From assembly GCA_022509085.1 (NCBI GenBank), contig JAFLTW010000003.1, forward strand, positions 124,001 through 188,000: a stretch of DNA of 64,000 nucleotides, written 5' to 3'. A model generated the notes under the pieces. It did not search any database, was not told the origin of the DNA, and was given only the letters and a program-made list of their open reading frames with translations. The position numbers and the translations under genes were made by a program. Below are positions 7,785 through 16,215 of this stretch, one piece after another (within the stretch, counting starts at the first letter, position 1; each line of letters begins with the position of its first letter). This stretch comes from Muribaculaceae bacterium (GTDB lineage Bacteria; Bacteroidota; Bacteroidia; Bacteroidales; Muribaculaceae).

Positions 7785-8117
7785 ATGAAAACAACAACAG
7801 ATCTGCGTTTTGGCGAAGTGTTTCGCCTTACCGACCAAATTAATTATTCAGGCGACAAAGTGGAATTCCTGAATGTAATGAATACTCCCAACGGCGGGGT
7901 AGGCCTTATGGCGCTCGAGACAGGACAGAAACTTGACAGTCATGTGGCACCTGCCGAGCTCTTTGTGCTCGTGCTCGAGGGAGAAATTGTATTCAACGTA
8001 GACGACAAGGCAAACGTGATGAAGGAAGGCGACATCATGATGCTCGGCGAAGGTGTGCGCCACTCCGTAGAATGCGTCAGGAATGCCAAGGTCCTGCTCT
8101 GCAAGTCGCGTCCGTAG
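7785..8117 (+). CDS. small cupin-domain protein
   Basis: The 110-residue single-domain cupin 2 protein carries the motif 'SHVAPAELFVLVLEGEIVF' (residues about 52-70) and the second strand pair 'EGDIMMLGEGVRHSVECV'. The metal-binding set is only partly canonical: a His in the first motif and a His in the second (GVRHSV). Such stand-alone cupins bind metals or small ligands, but the substrate cannot be told from sequence. The gene is monocistronic, followed directly by a strong terminator. Confidence 0.85.
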   Translation: MKTTTDLRFGEVFRLTDQINYSGDKVEFLNVMNTPNGGVGLMALETGQKLDSHVAPAELFVLVLEGEIVFNVDDKANVMKEGDIMMLGEGVRHSVECVRNAKVLLCKSRP

Positions 8118-8137
8118 GCAGTGAAGATATACCAAAA

Positions 8138-8172
8138 ATGAAACCGTGACATAGGCCACGGTTTCATTATTA
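8138..8172 (+). terminator. rho-independent terminator after cupin gene
   Basis: An 11-base perfect stem (ATGAAACCGTG at 8138-8148 with CACGGTTTCAT at 8157-8167) has an 8-base loop and is followed by TATTATA. A second perfect 10-base inverted repeat (AAAGCTGTAA at 8198-8207 with TTACAGCTTT at 8219-8228) follows 30 bases later and may add to termination. Confidence 0.85.
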
Positions 8173-8269
8173 TACCCCTGAGATGCTGTGATTTTGGAAA
8201 GCTGTAAGGGGAAGATGATTTACAGCTTTATACGGTCATTGCACGGCGAGCTAAGGACATATCTTATTT

Positions 8270-8300
8270 TTTGCAAATTCACTTTTTAATCGTAAATTTG
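8270..8300 (+). promoter_or_regulatory. Bacteroidota consensus promoter for the YncE-like gene
   Basis: TTTG at 8270-8273 and TAAATTTG at 8293-8300 are 19 bases apart, the ideal spacing for the major Bacteroidota sigma factor. Transcription should start near 8307, giving a leader of roughly 110 bases before the preferred start codon at 8416. Confidence 0.75.
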
Positions 8301-8361
8301 CAAAAACATTACAGTCATGATTAAAAGGAGTCTTGAACCAGGCAACTCTCCAGACATTTCC

Positions 8362-8406
8362 CATTCACAACCGACAGTAATATTTGATCTTGACGGAACT
8401 CTGCTC
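8362..8406 (+). pseudogene. 45-base fragment of the gph-like HAD phosphatase 5' end
   Basis: These 45 bases match 44 of 45 bases of codons 5-19 of the HAD phosphatase gene at 51535-52206 (complementary positions 52150-52194). They encode the same motif HSQPTVIFDLDGTLL. The single difference is at 8373. The fragment is in frame with the downstream YncE-like gene and lies in its 5' leader, so a naive start at 8317 yields a false chimera. It is best read as a recombination scar or gene relic. Confidence 0.85.
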
Positions 8407-8415
8407 CATTATAAG

Positions 8416-9897
8416 ATGCATTGCTTTAAGGTATTAATCGGCTTGCTTTGCCTCATCCCCATTGCCGCCGGGGCCCAAAGTAGGGAGGCGGGAGGTGAGC
8501 CGGTCAGAATTAGCGTGGAGGATAAGATTCATGGGTTTGGCAAAAACTATGACCCCGACATCTATTCCCCGAAGTCGGCTGTATTCAGCAAAGACGGCAA
8601 AAAGATTTATGTCAACTCCCTCGAGGGAGGCAAGACCGTGGTTTATGATTCCAGCACCCGCGAGAAGCTCAAAACCATATCCCATACCTTCAACAGCGGA
8701 CAGGGAGACCTCTGGCTGGAGCCGTCTGAATTTTATTCATTCACCCATTATCCCGAGGGGCGTTCCCGGTCGTTTATGGGGAAACCCGTGGAGGGAGCGC
8801 TTTCCAAAGACGGACGGTATCTGTTTGTTTCCTATTATCGGCGCACCTTCGACATCAATGCCCAGGATCCCTCCGCCATCGCCGTGATCGACACGGCCAC
8901 CGACGAGATTGTGCTCATGATCGAGACGGGGCCGTTACCCAAGATGGTCAAGGTGTCAAACGACGGAAAGCTGCTGGCCGTAACGCATTGGGGAGACAAT
9001 ACAGTGGGATTGATTGACATCTCTGACAAGAATCCCAAAAACTGGCGTTATCTCTCCTCAATACCTATCGGCAGGAAACTGAATCTAAACTTCAGCCTCG
9101 ACACGCCGGTAAACCGGGACGCCAACAGCGGGTTCCTTCTACGCGGCACGGCCTTTCTTCCCGGCGACTCAATTTTGCTGGTGGGAGGGATGGCGGGACC
9201 GCTGGCGGTGATCGATGTCAGGAAACGCAAATGGTTGGGCGGTTTCAGCTCGCTCCATGGGGTAAGGCATCTGACAGCGAAGGGAGGCAGGATATACATG
9301 AGCCGAAACTCGGCCGGAGAGCTGGTTATGGTGCCTGTTGATTCCGTAGTAAAGGCTATAGGGAGGGGAACCGCCGGCACCGGCAATTACACGGTCAACG
9401 GAATCGAGCGTGTCAAGGTAGGGGCAGGCGCACGCACCCTTCAGGTTTCACCTTCGGGAAGATTTGTATTCATCGCCTGCAACAACTCCTCTGAAATCGT
9501 GGTGGTTGACGCGGAAGAGAAGAAAGTTATAAACCGCATCGCTGCCGACTCTTATCCTGTGGGACTCGACATCTCGCCCGACGGGTTGCAGCTTGTAAGC
9601 ACCTCGCAGGGCCACAACGGGATTGGGGGTAACGCCGTGAATTTCTTCAGGTTGGAATACGCCATTCCCGAAGTCCCGATCAATGACGAGGCAGCGATTG
9701 AAGACGGGCCTGCAGTTCCGGCAGACACGACGGCCCTCACCTCGGCGCCTGACAGCGAGGCGCGCGCCACTGACGACGCGCAAGCCGGAGGCAACGCATC
9801 GACGCCCATCCTGGCTATAGGTATCGGCATCCTGCTCCTTGGGATAATCCTTTTCGCCGTCAGGCTGCTGCGCCACCGGAGGCAGGAAGACAAGTGA
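8416..9897 (+). CDS. exported YncE-like beta-propeller protein with C-terminal membrane anchor
   Basis: From ATG 8416 the product is 493 residues with a clean signal peptide (MHCFKVLIGLLCLIPIAAGA). The body consists of YVTN/YncE-type propeller repeats, for example 'AVIDTATDEIVLMIETG', 'DGKLLAVTHWGDNTVGLIDI' and 'SPSGRFVFIACNNSSEIVVV'. An acidic linker, a C-terminal helix (LAIGIGILLLGIILFAVRLL) and a basic tail suggest anchoring in the inner membrane with the propeller outside. An in-frame ATG at 8317 would add 33 residues derived from the gph fragment ahead of the signal peptide, so it was rejected. The ligand is unknown. The gene is preceded by a consensus promoter. Confidence 0.8.
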   Translation: MHCFKVLIGLLCLIPIAAGAQSREAGGEPVRISVEDKIHGFGKNYDPDIYSPKSAVFSKDGKKIYVNSLEGGKTVVYDSSTREKLKTISHTFNSGQGDLWLEPSEFYSFTHYPEGRSRSFMGKPVEGALSKDGRYLFVSYYRRTFDINAQDPSAIAVIDTATDEIVLMIETGPLPKMVKVSNDGKLLAVTHWGDNTVGLIDISDKNPKNWRYLSSIPIGRKLNLNFSLDTPVNRDANSGFLLRGTAFLPGDSILLVGGMAGPLAVIDVRKRKWLGGFSSLHGVRHLTAKGGRIYMSRNSAGELVMVPVDSVVKAIGRGTAGTGNYTVNGIERVKVGAGARTLQVSPSGRFVFIACNNSSEIVVVDAEEKKVINRIAADSYPVGLDISPDGLQLVSTSQGHNGIGGNAVNFFRLEYAIPEVPINDEAAIEDGPAVPADTTALTSAPDSEARATDDAQAGGNASTPILAIGIGILLLGIILFAVRLLRHRRQEDK

Positions 9898-9905
9898 ACT
9901 AACCG

Positions 9906-10256
9906 TCAGGAGGTCAAGAGGCGGTAGACGATGACGGCGTTGTTGTGCTGCTCGTCGTGGGATGAATACAGGAGGGTGACTGTCGGTTTGGTCTCGAGCA
10001 GGCTTCGCAGGGATGCGAACGAGGGGTTGGCCTTCAGCTCGGCTGAATATTTCTGCTCGAAACCGCTCCAGCGGTTCTGAGGGTCGGCGTGAAACCATTC
10101 CCGCAGCTCAGTGGAGGGTGCGATGTCCTTATCCCAGAGGTCGTAATGGAAAGTCTCGTGGCTGAGGCCTCGCGGCCAGAGCCGGTCAATGTAGACGCGG
10201 AAACCGTCGTCGGGCGATTCAGCGTCATATGCCCTTTTAAGTTTATACGTCGTCAT
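9906..10256 (-). CDS. DUF488 family protein (YeaO-like)
   Basis: The 116-residue soluble protein matches the DUF488/YeaO family: 'YIDRLWPRGLSHE' near residue 22, 'WFHADPQNRWSGFEQKY' in the middle and 'VTLLYSSHDEQHNNAVIV' near the end. The length equals the family norm. The biochemical function of the family is not established. The gene is convergent with the YncE-like gene (8 bases between stops) and divergent from the fimbrial operon. Confidence 0.9.
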   Translation of the reverse strand: MTTYKLKRAYDAESPDDGFRVYIDRLWPRGLSHETFHYDLWDKDIAPSTELREWFHADPQNRWSGFEQKYSAELKANPSFASLRSLLETKPTVTLLYSSHDEQHNNAVIVYRLLTS

Positions 10257-10423
10257 CTCGTCTAAGATTTAATCGTTGGAGTTACATTCTGAAAACGCCA
10301 ACCTCCACCCGTTGGTTTAAGGGCAAACGCTGACATTTACCCCTCTTTCCGGAATAAGACATCAGACAAATGTCAAAAATTTTCAATCCGGAGGCCAAAA
10401 ATAATTATTTAAATATTTATTCT

Positions 10424-10455
10424 TTTGTCGGTTTTATAAAAAAACATTAATTTTG
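10424..10455 (+). promoter_or_regulatory. promoter of the fimbrial operon
   Basis: TTTG at 10424-10427 and TAATTTTG at 10448-10455 are 20 bases apart, close to the Bacteroidota consensus. Transcription would start near 10462, giving an AT-rich leader of about 80 bases before the Mfa1-like start. The 287-base gap between the DUF488 gene and this operon holds no other gene. Confidence 0.75.
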
Positions 10456-10543
10456 CACGTTGGAATAAAATGCACGAAGAGTCTATTAAGGAATTTTACA
10501 GAAAACAAAAATAAATTTATTCACTATATTAATCTAATTATTA

Positions 10544-12415
10544 ATGAAAAAGTTACTTTACGCAATTCCTGTTTTAGGGATGTTGATCAGCTCCTGTGCA
10601 AGCGATGAGCCTGTCAAAGGGAACGGCAGCCCGGCAGATGTACAGGTTACAAATTACCTGACTGTCAACATCGTGCCCACCCTTTCCCCCGGAACCAGAG
10701 CCTACGTCGACGGTGACAACACAGACAACGACAAGCAGGGCAACTACGAAGATGGTACGGACTCAGAAAACCAGGTAAACTCCATCCGCTTCTTCTTCTT
10801 TGACGGCGAAGGTAACGGTGCTCCCGTGAGTGTCGTGACAGAAGGCGACCAGAACAAGAGCGTTTCCTACATCGACTGGATCCACTATGACAGCGAGCTC
10901 GGTGCAGGCGACGAGGACATCACCGTAGAGGCTACCGTTACAGCCACGCTCGGCCTTACAATTCCCGACAATGTGGATACTCCGGAAAAACTGATTGCAG
11001 TCATCAATCCTTCACCGAATGTAACCGGTCTTACCGGTACAGGCACTTATGGCCCGACCATCGGGGAGGTGCAGAACGCACTTGCAAATTATGAAGCCGG
11101 CCTCACCGACCACAACTTCGTAATGAGCAACTCCGTATACGTCAACACGGCAAGCACTTCTACGGACCCGACGGTGAATTACACCAGCCTCGTACCGGCC
11201 GACGGTTCGGCTTCCTATTTCCAGAACAGCATTGAGGCCGCACAGGCCAACCCCGTCACCGTATACGTTGAGCGCGTTGTAGCCCGTCTCGACCTTAAGA
11301 TTGGCATTCCGAATCCGGAAAACGGCTACTATCCTGTTTTGAAGAAAGTGGATGGCGGCCAGGATATGCAGGTGGAAATCGACTTGGACGGAGACGGTGT
11401 GGGAGAAAAAATCTACGTCAAGTTCCTCGGCTGGAACGTGACCACCACCCCCGACAAGTCTTACCTCGTAAAGAAGGTTAACCCGAACTGGACCTCCGCC
11501 CTATTATTCGGCGCTACTTCAAACTGGCTATGGAACAGCATGGACTTCCACCGCAGCTTCTGGGCCATTAACCCCGAAACCTTCAACTACCAGTATGGCA
11601 ACTTCGGTCTTGAGGATGACAAGGACGTTGAGGGCAACTTCCAGCCCGCACAGGCCAACCCGATGCCGACAGACGGTGCATTTGCTTCAACCTACATGCT
11701 TGAAAACGCATCTCCCTACGATGAAACTCCTCTGAACCCCTCACACCCCACCCAGGTGATCCTTGCCGCACAGCTCGTCACCGAGAACGGCACACCGGTT
11801 CGTCTTGCTGAATGGGGTTACAACAAGTACACCCAGGATGGTCTTCTCGCCTACCTCGTTAATAACATCATCTCCAAGGGTAATTTCTGGAAGCAGAACG
11901 GCGATAACAGCTATGTCCAGCTCGATGACGAAGACCTTACTTATATCTCCGCCGCTCAGAGATTCCCCGGCGAGACCCTCCCCGAAAATGTTGAAAGCTA
12001 CTACTCATACGTAGTTGTGAAAACCACCAACCCCGCAACCAAGTGGTTCCAGTGGAACGGCGTAGGCGAGGAGCCCACTACGGAGACCCTCACGGAGGTT
12101 ACAGATTCCGACATCAACCAATATATCCTCAACAACGTAGGCTACACGATGATGTGGAATAACGGTTACACTTACTATTACTTCGACGTTAAACACCTCG
12201 GCGAGGAGAATTCTCCCGCATTCTACGGTGTCGTCCGCAACCACGTATACCAGTCCACAGTGACCAGCCTCTATGGTTTCGGTACTCCCGTATGCGACCC
12301 GAGAGAGATCATCATTCCGGAGGCTCCGAAGTATGAGGAGGTAATCCTCACGGCTGAAATCAAGATTCTTCAGTGGAGGGTTGTAAGCTCAAACTACACA
12401 CTCGAGTGGAGATAA
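10544..12415 (+). CDS. Mfa1/FimA-superfamily major fimbrial subunit (fimbrillin lipoprotein)
   Basis: The 623-residue lipoprotein has lipobox Cys at residue 18 (LISSC). The sequence SPGTRAYV places an Arg near residue 52, where FimA-superfamily pilins are typically cut by an Arg-specific protease before donor-strand assembly (known for Porphyromonas; inferred here). The N-terminal region has 'VNSIRFFFFDGEGNG', and the C-terminus ends with 'EIKILQWRVVSSNYTLEW', the Mfa1 C-terminal strand pair. First position in the operon and a strong hairpin after it fit an abundant shaft subunit. It is larger than P. gingivalis Mfa1. Confidence 0.85.
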   Translation: MKKLLYAIPVLGMLISSCASDEPVKGNGSPADVQVTNYLTVNIVPTLSPGTRAYVDGDNTDNDKQGNYEDGTDSENQVNSIRFFFFDGEGNGAPVSVVTEGDQNKSVSYIDWIHYDSELGAGDEDITVEATVTATLGLTIPDNVDTPEKLIAVINPSPNVTGLTGTGTYGPTIGEVQNALANYEAGLTDHNFVMSNSVYVNTASTSTDPTVNYTSLVPADGSASYFQNSIEAAQANPVTVYVERVVARLDLKIGIPNPENGYYPVLKKVDGGQDMQVEIDLDGDGVGEKIYVKFLGWNVTTTPDKSYLVKKVNPNWTSALLFGATSNWLWNSMDFHRSFWAINPETFNYQYGNFGLEDDKDVEGNFQPAQANPMPTDGAFASTYMLENASPYDETPLNPSHPTQVILAAQLVTENGTPVRLAEWGYNKYTQDGLLAYLVNNIISKGNFWKQNGDNSYVQLDDEDLTYISAAQRFPGETLPENVESYYSYVVVKTTNPATKWFQWNGVGEEPTTETLTEVTDSDINQYILNNVGYTMMWNNGYTYYYFDVKHLGEENSPAFYGVVRNHVYQSTVTSLYGFGTPVCDPREIIIPEAPKYEEVILTAEIKILQWRVVSSNYTLEWR

Positions 12416-12430
12416 AGAAATCCTGAATTC

Positions 12431-12510
12431 ATACTCCGTGAGTATGACAAACCTATGATTCCGAATCCCGGCGGCGTGTCGGCGCGACACGCTTGCCGGG
12501 GCTCTCGGAA
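12431..12510 (+). terminator. intra-operon attenuator hairpins between shaft and anchor genes
   Basis: A small hairpin (ATACTC at 12431 with GAGTAT at 12440) is followed by a long compound hairpin at 12459-12510. It has outer TTCCGA/TCGGAA, then CCCGGC/GCCGGG, then an 8-base GCGTGTCG/CGACACGC stem closed by a GCG loop. There is no proper U-tract, only TAAAAG. It probably limits read-through or stabilises the upstream message so that the shaft subunit is made in excess. Confidence 0.6.
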
Positions 12511-12560
12511 TAAAAGAAACTGACTCTTACAAACATAAGGATCAAACACCCAACCACACG

Positions 12561-13646
12561 ATGAAAAGCAAAATATCACTGAAATACGCATGCCTTGCCT
12601 TGATTAGCGCGGCCTCCGCCCTTTTTACCTCCTGCGATGATTTTATCATGGAGAAGGAAGGCGATTGCGCAGTGAAATACAGAGTGAAATTCGTCTACGA
12701 CATGAATTTAAAGTGGGCCGACGCATTCTCCTCGGAGGTCAACTCGGTCAATCTCTATGCTTTTGACTCCGACGGGGTGTTTTACAAAGAATTTACCGCA
12801 AGCGGCGAAGCGCTTGCCAATCCCGATTTTTATATCGAGCTTGACCTCCCCGCGGGCGATTATGAGCTCGTGGCATGGTGCGGACTGGTAAACCCCGGCG
12901 CACCGGAAGAGTCCTTTACGGTAACGACGCCCCAGGCCGGCGTAACCCGGCTCGACGACTTCATCTGCAGCCTCAACACCACTGCTGTCAGGAGCGGCGA
13001 AACGGGTCCGGTTTCCGACGAAAGGCTCTACTTCCTCTATCACGGCAATTTGGCCGTGAATCTCCCCGACACCCAGGATGGGGAGACCTACTACTATACG
13101 ATGCCTCTTGTAAAAGACACCAACCATATAAGGATAATTTTGCAGGAACTGGCTTCCGACGAGGATATGATACCGTCGGATTACGATATCAGCATCGAGG
13201 CCGCCAACGGCCTGATGGCTTACAACAACGACCTCCTTCCCTCTCCCGTCATTACCTACCGCCCGTGGGCACAGGTGCAGGACGAAGTGGGCGTGGGACG
13301 TGTCGACGTGGCTAACGGCGAGATAAAATATGTGAAGGGTATCATTGCCGACCTCAGCGTGGCCCGTATCATGGCCTCGCAGACCGACTCCTTCAACCTC
13401 GTGGTGAGAAAAGCTGACTCCCAGGAGCTCATAGCAAGCGTCCCCATAATAAAATATGCCCTGCTCGCCAAGAAATATTATGAGCTCGCCTACAACCATA
13501 AGATGACAGACCAGGAACTTCTCGACCGGGAGGATGAATACGTAATGACCTTCTTCCTCGAGAAAGGGAAATGGATTGATGCCTATGTCGACATCCTCCA
13601 GTGGAGAATAATTTCGGAAGATTACGAAATCGGCGACAAGAAATAA
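12561..13646 (+). CDS. FimB/Mfa2 family fimbrial anchor lipoprotein
   Basis: The 361-residue lipoprotein has Cys at 25 (LFTSC). The family signature 'DFIMEKEGDCAVKYRVKFVY' is followed by a transthyretin-like strand pattern (VNSVNLYAFDSDGVFYKEF; YELVAWCGL), as in Mfa2/FimB proteins that cap the fimbria and fix it to the outer membrane. The C-terminus 'VDILQWRIISEDYEIGDK' resembles the shaft subunit tail. It lies 145 bases downstream of the shaft gene, after the hairpins, and upstream of further fimbrial genes, the usual order for this family. Confidence 0.88.
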   Translation: MKSKISLKYACLALISAASALFTSCDDFIMEKEGDCAVKYRVKFVYDMNLKWADAFSSEVNSVNLYAFDSDGVFYKEFTASGEALANPDFYIELDLPAGDYELVAWCGLVNPGAPEESFTVTTPQAGVTRLDDFICSLNTTAVRSGETGPVSDERLYFLYHGNLAVNLPDTQDGETYYYTMPLVKDTNHIRIILQELASDEDMIPSDYDISIEAANGLMAYNNDLLPSPVITYRPWAQVQDEVGVGRVDVANGEIKYVKGIIADLSVARIMASQTDSFNLVVRKADSQELIASVPIIKYALLAKKYYELAYNHKMTDQELLDREDEYVMTFFLEKGKWIDAYVDILQWRIISEDYEIGDKK

Positions 13647-13666
13647 GGACGAGAAAGAGGAATAAG

Positions 13667-15007
13667 ATGGCAAGACTTGTCTGCAGAATACTGGCCTCCC
13701 TGTGCATGATCCTTCTGTTCGGATCATGCGTGATGGAGTATGCTCCCGACATGGAGGATACAGACTATGCCGAAATCAGCAGCAACAATGTGACACTTCT
13801 GCTCAACATCAAGCCCCTCGCGGCCTCATCCTCATCCTCCGTAGTAAATCCCACTGAGAAGATAAAGACGCTGCGCGTCATAATCATAGGAAAGGGAGAA
13901 AACGAATCGCTACCCGACACGATCGAATGCAACCGGCTGTTCGACATACCGGAGCCCGTGGCCAAAGACTTCTCATATATCGTTCGCTGGAACTCCAACT
14001 CCGGACACAAGGACATCTTCGTGATAGCGAATGAAGGCAGCGTCGACGACGGGCTGACGACCCTGCTCGAAGGTTTTGAGGAAAATGAACTGACCAGCGA
14101 TTTCATGAGACGGGTAAACGACTATTATTTCACTCCCCAATATACTGCCGACGATAAAAACAACATATTCCTCCCCTATACCTTCAGCCAGCAGGACATC
14201 GTGCCAAAGGCGGGGGTTGTAAACACCGTGAACGCCTGGCTGATACCCGTGGCCACGAAATTCGTATTCAATTTCGTCAACTACAGGCCTGCCGCGATGA
14301 AGGTGAACGAGATTTCAATGAAGTATGCCAACAAGGCCAACTACCTTCTTGCCCATCCGGGACCCGATGAGCTCGAAAAGGAATACAACGGGAAGATGAT
14401 GGGTTGGGCCGACTGGCTTGCCGAGATTTCGAACAACTCGTGGCTTTATCCCGATTTCGGACCCAACCAGGATTACAACGACGAGGTGGGCTGGATAGTA
14501 GACTACGAGCTGCCGAATCCTACCGATAAAGCCAAATACACATTCTTCAACACAAATGTGGCAGGCGAGGTTTTCAAGGTGGACGCCGGCACAACCACAG
14601 AAAAAGACGGAGTGGAGACCACCGACCCGGGCAGGCGTTCCACGCCCGTCTATTACCTGCCGGAGAGCGCCAATTTCGAACTCCTCGGTGCGGACCAGTC
14701 GGGACAGACCACACCCGGCGGCGACGGCCAGGACGAGGAGCCTGCGGAACAGAGATTTTATCTTACGATGCGTTTTGAAGACACGGCCGCAGCGGCCTCC
14801 ACTCCCCCCGTCTTCGAAGACGTTGCAATCCCCAATCTCAAGGCTCTCTTCAGAAACACGTACGTGATAATAAACGTCACGATGTCGGAAGGCGACATAG
14901 AACTTTATGCCGAAATAGCTGATTGGAACCACAAGACAGCCAACGGATGGGTAAACGAAGGCAACGCTCCTTCCAACAATCCCTTCACAATCAGAAAGAA
15001 ATGGTAA
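13667..15007 (+). CDS. fimbrial minor subunit lipoprotein (Mfa-type accessory)
   Basis: The 446-residue lipoprotein has Cys at 21 (LLFGSC). ATG 13667 was chosen because it follows an AGAGGA-like ribosome site and starts a proper lipoprotein signal; an upstream in-frame ATG at 13601 lies inside the Mfa2-like gene and would add a charged tail before the signal. The body has 'IKTLRVIIIGKGENES', typical of the first beta-domain of fimbrillins, and ends with a strand pair (IELYAEIADWNHKT) like other fimbrial subunits. It is probably a tip or accessory pilin; the exact family is uncertain. Confidence 0.75.
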   Translation: MARLVCRILASLCMILLFGSCVMEYAPDMEDTDYAEISSNNVTLLLNIKPLAASSSSSVVNPTEKIKTLRVIIIGKGENESLPDTIECNRLFDIPEPVAKDFSYIVRWNSNSGHKDIFVIANEGSVDDGLTTLLEGFEENELTSDFMRRVNDYYFTPQYTADDKNNIFLPYTFSQQDIVPKAGVVNTVNAWLIPVATKFVFNFVNYRPAAMKVNEISMKYANKANYLLAHPGPDELEKEYNGKMMGWADWLAEISNNSWLYPDFGPNQDYNDEVGWIVDYELPNPTDKAKYTFFNTNVAGEVFKVDAGTTTEKDGVETTDPGRRSTPVYYLPESANFELLGADQSGQTTPGGDGQDEEPAEQRFYLTMRFEDTAAAASTPPVFEDVAIPNLKALFRNTYVIINVTMSEGDIELYAEIADWNHKTANGWVNEGNAPSNNPFTIRKKW

Positions 15008-16215
15008 GAAACCAACCATATATACTCACTCTAATCCTCCTTCTGGGACTCATGGCCTCATGCTCTCGGAGCGACAACGAGGACTCCCCCCTGCCCGAGA
15101 CGGCAGAGGACGGCCTCTTTGCAGGGTGTGAGAATATGAGGTTAGCGGCCGGAATCGAACTGAGCGACCCCGAGACCGACAACTACGCTCCCATCGTGAT
15201 TAATAAATTCACGGAGGGAGACCTCCTCTATTTCTCTCAGATGCCCCAGGGTGGCAACCCGAATTTCAAGGATTGGACCGAAGACATTGACAACTACCTC
15301 TACGTGTACAAATACAGTCCCAACCTCAATGCCACCTGGACCGAAGGCTACAATTTCAAGGTGAACGAAGGGCGCCTCGGATTCAACTGGGACAACGTGA
15401 TAGCCGTAGGGGCCAACGGTAACGCCTTCAAGTTTTTCGGTTTCCATTTCCCCGTAGGGCAGCAGCCCGTCTGGAAAGTGCAGACCGACCAGACCGGCAC
15501 GGAAGATCCCTATGACAGGAGCAACTTCATGAAGTCTGACATACTCGGCGCCTACCACTCCACGTCGGCAATCTTCACGAGGATGCGTTTCCGCCTCTTC
15601 CACCTGATGACCTACCTGATGGTGAAGATCTACGTTCCCGTCTACGACGGCACGGCCGACGACTACAACAACCAGAGCTTTTCCGGCTTCAACGAGGGCG
15701 CGCTCAAGGGAGCGTACGTGATGAACGCCTTCACCGACTTCAAGATAGAATGGGCCGCCGCAAAAAGCTCCGACTCCGAGGCTCCTCTGGTGCAGCCCGA
15801 CGAATCCAAGGGCCGATACAACATCAGGATGTATCGCCACGACATCGACGAGGACGCTACGCAGGAGATTGACGTGAAGCCCTATTACAACGAAAACGTA
15901 GAGGGCATAACCGGCAACAAGGACACTGTGCGCACCTATCTCTTCAGCGTCCTCATCCCGCCCCAGAACTTCCCGGGCGACTTCCTTTGCTTCGCCCTCC
16001 AGAGCCCCGGCGGCGACACGAAATATTATTACTTCAAGTCGGAGCAGATTGTGGGAGCCGACGGAAACAGCTACGGCCTCACGCAGGGAACGCTGCAGGA
16101 GCTCACGCTCTATCTCCCCAGAAAGACAAACCAGACCGTGCTGGTGGGTGCCAAGATACTGCCGTGGAAGAACGCGGAGACCGATATGACCGTAAACAAG
16201 CAGACCAATGATTAG
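15001..16215 (+). CDS. fimbrillin-family lipoprotein
   Basis: The 404-residue lipoprotein has Cys at 21 (LMASC). ATG 15001 overlaps the preceding stop and gives a proper signal peptide; the longer frame from 14923 would not. The core shows the fimbrillin-A-like pattern 'FTEGDLLYFSQMPQGG', an internal 'FRLFHLMTYLMVKIYVPVYD' segment common to these proteins, and a C-terminal 'LTLYLPRKTNQTVLVGAKIL' ending in PWKN. This is the FimA-like two-domain plan. It is most likely a minor subunit incorporated into the same fimbria. Confidence 0.75.
   Translation: MVRNQPYILTLILLLGLMASCSRSDNEDSPLPETAEDGLFAGCENMRLAAGIELSDPETDNYAPIVINKFTEGDLLYFSQMPQGGNPNFKDWTEDIDNYLYVYKYSPNLNATWTEGYNFKVNEGRLGFNWDNVIAVGANGNAFKFFGFHFPVGQQPVWKVQTDQTGTEDPYDRSNFMKSDILGAYHSTSAIFTRMRFRLFHLMTYLMVKIYVPVYDGTADDYNNQSFSGFNEGALKGAYVMNAFTDFKIEWAAAKSSDSEAPLVQPDESKGRYNIRMYRHDIDEDATQEIDVKPYYNENVEGITGNKDTVRTYLFSVLIPPQNFPGDFLCFALQSPGGDTKYYYFKSEQIVGADGNSYGLTQGTLQELTLYLPRKTNQTVLVGAKILPWKNAETDMTVNKQTND

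Noticed and set aside
8317-8415. An upstream ATG giving the YncE-like protein a HAD-like N-terminus.
   Set aside because: The added 33 residues come from a 45-base relic of another gene and would precede a normal signal peptide. The ATG at 8416 fits better.
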